A stretch of 7,265 nt of DNA from Methanomassiliicoccaceae archaeon (GTDB lineage: Archaea; Thermoplasmatota; Thermoplasmata; Methanomassiliicoccales; Methanomethylophilaceae), in the NCBI GenBank assembly GCA_009776625.1, contig WRNL01000020.1, forward strand, positions 977-8,241, given 5' to 3'. The notes below the pieces were generated by a model. It had not been told where the DNA came from. It ran no database searches and worked only from the letters and a program-made list of their open reading frames with translations. Both the position numbers and the translations under genes were made by a program. Each line of letters begins with the position of its first letter. Within the stretch, counting starts at the first letter, position 1. This document shows, one piece after another, positions 5,309 through 7,265 of this stretch.

Positions 5309-6060
5309 CCGAGACGAGCCCCTTGCGGGAAGATGGCGCCCGGAGGGTGCGGCTGCCCGACGGCGTCGCATCGGCAAGCCTGGCGGAGAGCATAGCCGAC
5401 CCCTCGGGCGATTTCCTGCAGTTCCTGCATGATTATTTCACAGGCGACCCGGTCATCCGCTGGAGGGTGGAGGAGGACATCGGGGTGTGGGAGAGGATGA
5501 AGGGGGAAGAGCTCGAGGCAGCGAAACGGCTGATCATCGACAACCTCGGCGTCGACCCCGCCTACATGCGCGCGATCGCCGTGTTCAGGGACGAGCGCGG
5601 CATCCCCCTCCTCGAGGGAATCGCCCGGCTGCCTGCGGCCAGAGGGAACGAATACGTGAGGCTGTACGCGGCCAAGATCCTGTACGAATGGGTCGGCTAC
5701 GAGCCGTACCCCCGGATGCTGGAGGCTACTCTGCCCAAGGGCGGCAGCCCCACCAAGACGCACTTGGACATGTGGGTGCACGGCATCGACGACGCCCTCG
5801 CGGCGCGATGCGTCGTCTCGATGCTGCGCGACAGGGACGGCTTCGTGAGATGGTGCGCCTACTGCACGGCGAAGAGGCGCTTCGGCATAAGGGACGGGCC
5901 CGGTCGCCGGGGCGATGATGCGCAGGATATGGATTACAACGAGAACATGTACTACACGGACGATAGCGTCTATTCAGACAAGGCGCTGTTCGAGGCCCGC
6001 CTGAAGGAGCTGGAGGCCAGGATATATGAGGCTTGCCGGCCCCCGCATCCTGGTGTCTGA
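5305..6060 (+). CDS. HEAT-like helical-repeat protein coupled to the DUF4139 gene
   Basis: This is a 251-residue protein of no family I can name. After a polar N-terminus (1-30) it is mostly amphipathic helices. Two segments look like HEAT/PBS-lyase repeats: IPLLEGIARL with EYVRLYAAKILYEWV (100-130), and ALAARCVVSMLRDRDGFVRWCAY (164-186), where the R-D-x-D-x-x-V-R-W pattern is typical. A loop with several aspartates, DDAQDMDYNENMYYTDD (204-220), precedes a last charged helix (225-242). Such repeats usually hold a protein partner. The ATG overlaps the upstream TGA by four bases, so the frame before 5305 belongs to the neighbour and the start is well placed. The DUF4139 protein is the obvious candidate partner. 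No signal peptide or membrane segment is seen. Confidence 0.82.
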   Translation: MTETSPLREDGARRVRLPDGVASASLAESIADPSGDFLQFLHDYFTGDPVIRWRVEEDIGVWERMKGEELEAAKRLIIDNLGVDPAYMRAIAVFRDERGIPLLEGIARLPAARGNEYVRLYAAKILYEWVGYEPYPRMLEATLPKGGSPTKTHLDMWVHGIDDALAARCVVSMLRDRDGFVRWCAYCTAKRRFGIRDGPGRRGDDAQDMDYNENMYYTDDSVYSDKALFEARLKELEARIYEACRPPHPGV

Positions 6061-6298
6061 CGGTTGCGGAGGGGCGGTTTCTCTGAGGATTCTCTGGAGG
6101 TCGGGCCGAAACGTCGGACCCAGGCCTGAAAGCGTGAGAACGACCCTTGTTGACAACAGCAGGCATACGGCCGGATGAGACGGCCACATGGCCGGAGCCG
6201 CCCCCCCGGGCCAAAGAATATTCTCGCACACCCCCTGATGTCCGCCCCAGCCCCCACGCGCTCCGGCACGTTTCAGTCTATCAGGCAACCGAACACTG
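6061..6298. other. Gene-free stretch with hairpins after the DUF4139 operon
   Basis: No frame here reads like a protein. Possible hairpins are GGGCCGA (6103-6109) with TCGGACCC (6114-6121, one bulged A), GGCCG (6169-6173) with CGGCC (6181-6185), or the competing CGGCCA (6181-6186) with TGGCCG (6189-6194). AGAATATTCT (6215-6224) is a perfect 10-base palindrome. The first hairpins could end operon transcription, though no clear T-run follows. GC content is high up to about 6300 and then drops sharply. Confidence 0.35.
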
Positions 6299-6305
6299 CG
6301 AAACA

Positions 6306-6405
6306 GTTTTCGATAGAACGTAAACTTAATTGATTTTTCATAAGAGTTTTCGATAGAACGTAAACTTAATTGATTTTTCATAAGAGTTTTCGATAAAACG
6401 AAAAC
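6306..6405. repeat. Array of 40-base tandem repeats containing a 20-base dyad
   Basis: Two copies of a 40-base unit, 6306-6345 and 6346-6385, are identical. A third, 6386-6405, keeps only the first 20 bases with two changes. Those 20 bases read GTTTTCGATARAACGWAAAC, an inverted repeat with arms GTTTTCG and CG(T/A)AAAC around six bases. The first two dyads have one mismatch; the third is perfect. The remaining 20 bases of each full unit are AT-rich (ACTTAATTGA..TCATAAGA type). A further half-site CGAAAC at 6299-6304 faces the first dyad. The 40-base period places successive dyads on roughly the same DNA face. The array ends at the presumed TATA box of the ATPase gene, which suggests an operator or another protein-binding array. 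Confidence 0.85.
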
Positions 6406-6413
6406 TTTAATCA
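6399..6413 (+). promoter_or_regulatory. Putative BRE/TATA of the ATPase gene, overlapping the third dyad
   Basis: CGAAAACTTTAATC lies about 31 bases before the ATG at 6440. Its CGAAAAC part is the right arm of the last dyad and would occupy the BRE position; CTTTAATC (6405-6412) is a moderate TATA box. A protein bound to the dyad would collide with the transcription factors here, so repression is the simplest reading. Confidence 0.45.
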
Positions 6414-6439
6414 TAGAAACATCATCCACCTGTGATAAG

Positions 6440-7265
6440 ATGGCAAAGGAGATACAAAGAGAGCTCTACCTAAAAAAGATACGTCCCTTCTATGATTCAG
6501 AGCTGATAAAAGTCATCACAGGCGTAAGGAGATCGGGTAAATCAACCATACTCAGGCAGATCATGGGGGAGATAGTCTCCTTAGGGGTGCCGGAAAGTCA
6601 GATTATCGATGTGAGCTTCGAACTCTTCAAGCACCAGGGCATCGACAATGCCGCCAAGCTGCACGACCACGTACGCCCGATGATGTCCGGCAACGGAAAG
6701 CATTACCTATTCTTTGACGAGATACAGGGCGTCACCGGGTTCGAAAAGGCCTTGAACTCCATTAGGGCTGAATTCGACTGCAGCATATTCATAACGGGGT
6801 CCAACAGAAAACTGCTTTCCGATGATCTCGCAACGCTCCTTACCGGCAGGTATGTGGAATTCAGGGTCATGCCGTTCACATTCAGGGAGGTCGTGGAGTA
6901 CCGCGGCGGCGGGGGCCACGAGCTGTTCGAGGAATATATGAGGCTCGGGGGGATCCCGCTGAGGCTGGCCATGGGTGAGGGGGAGGCGAGGGCGTACCTC
7001 CGCGACCTTAAAGCGTCCATAATAACCAATGACATTCTGCTCAGGTCAAAAATAACGAACACCGACCTTCTGAACCGCATCGTCGACTTCATGTTGAGCA
7101 ACTCGTCCAATGTATTCTCGGCTAATTCGGTCAAGACCTTCCTCCTGTCCGAGGGGCGGAGCGTTTCGCCGGAGACTGTCTACAGCTACGTGAACGCAGT
7201 CGTCTCGTCCTTGTTGGTCTCCAAGGTCAGGAGGTTAGACATAAAGGGCAAGGAGATCATGAGGA
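6440..7265 (+). CDS. AAA+ ATPase, DUF4143 family (partial, runs off the window)
   Basis: The frame is open from ATG at 6440 to the window end, giving the first 275 residues; COG1373-type proteins usually exceed 380. Seen in order: an N-terminal RELYLKKIRPF (7-17); Walker A GVRRSGKST (28-36); Walker B HYLFFDEIQ (88-96); sensor-1 strand SIFITGSN (115-122); TGRYVEFRVMPFTFREVVEY (135-154), the family's conserved segment; the GGIP motif (170-173); and a helical part (about 205-262) where the DUF4143/winged-helix region begins. The catalytic core is intact. These ATPases are common, often laterally exchanged genes in archaea and anaerobic bacteria, with no settled role. Codon choice (AAA, TCA, CTT, ATT) is more mixed than in hypE or the DUF4139 gene, hinting at recent arrival. 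The dyad array upstream may be its control region. Confidence 0.9.
   Translation, partial: MAKEIQRELYLKKIRPFYDSELIKVITGVRRSGKSTILRQIMGEIVSLGVPESQIIDVSFELFKHQGIDNAAKLHDHVRPMMSGNGKHYLFFDEIQGVTGFEKALNSIRAEFDCSIFITGSNRKLLSDDLATLLTGRYVEFRVMPFTFREVVEYRGGGGHELFEEYMRLGGIPLRLAMGEGEARAYLRDLKASIITNDILLRSKITNTDLLNRIVDFMLSNSSNVFSANSVKTFLLSEGRSVSPETVYSYVNAVVSSLLVSKVRRLDIKGKEIMR

Noticed and set aside
6126..6185. C/D-box guide RNA suggested by CTGA followed by GTGAGA and a later GGATGAGA
   Set aside because: The boxes do not match RUGAUGA/CUGA in a consistent order and spacing, and no terminal stem is apparent.
6306..6405. CRISPR array
   Set aside because: The units abut with no unique spacers: the whole 40-base unit is identical in two copies, so this is a simple tandem repeat with a dyad.
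5974..6429. Minus-strand open frame across the repeat array and the gene-free stretch
   Set aside because: Its N-terminal part only translates the tandem repeats, and the rest is low-complexity sequence without recognisable motifs, overlapping the end of the HEAT-like gene.

Overview
The window looks like a piece of a GC-rich archaeal chromosome, most likely a methanogen of the Thermoplasmata (Methanomassiliicoccales-like). This rests on four things. Arginine is mostly AGG and isoleucine is often ATA. Archaeal TATA-like boxes lie about 25-35 bases upstream of start codons, leaving little or no leader. A tRNA-Thr carries U as discriminator base. A hydrogenase-maturation gene sits among families frequent in archaea. 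The lineage is inferred from style, not from a marker gene.

Layout. Bases 1-37 hold the last codons of an upstream gene, followed by a strong hairpin terminator (50-78). On the minus strand comes a MNT/HEPN toxin-antitoxin pair in which the MntA-like nucleotidyltransferase is intact (582-259) but its HEPN partner is cut off after 48 residues (269-123). A minus-strand tRNA-Arg(UCG) (743-671) diverges from hypE (819-1865); the gap between them holds a dyad spanning both putative promoters. A DUF1015 gene follows (1930-3117), then a minus-strand tRNA-Thr(GGU) with encoded CCA (3209-3135). About 250 bases without a gene but with inverted repeats come next, then a 69-residue DUF4177 protein started by GTG (3467-3676).

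The second half has a two-gene operon: a cytosolic DUF4140/DUF4139 protein (3764-5308) overlapping by four bases a HEAT-like helical-repeat protein (5305-6060). After a gene-free stretch with hairpins (6061-6298) the composition turns AT-rich. A 40-base unit appears there in two identical tandem copies plus a third, diverged one. Each unit begins with a 20-base dyad GTTTTCG-N6-CG(T/A)AAAC, and the third dyad abuts the presumed TATA box of a DUF4143-type AAA+ ATPase gene (6440 to the window end, incomplete).

Housekeeping genes (hypE, tRNAs, DUF1015) thus alternate with accessory material (broken MNT/HEPN pair, ATPase with its dyad array). No complete new defence or metabolic system is visible. 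The two strongest leads are the regularly spaced dyad array in front of the ATPase gene and the translationally coupled DUF4139/HEAT pair.
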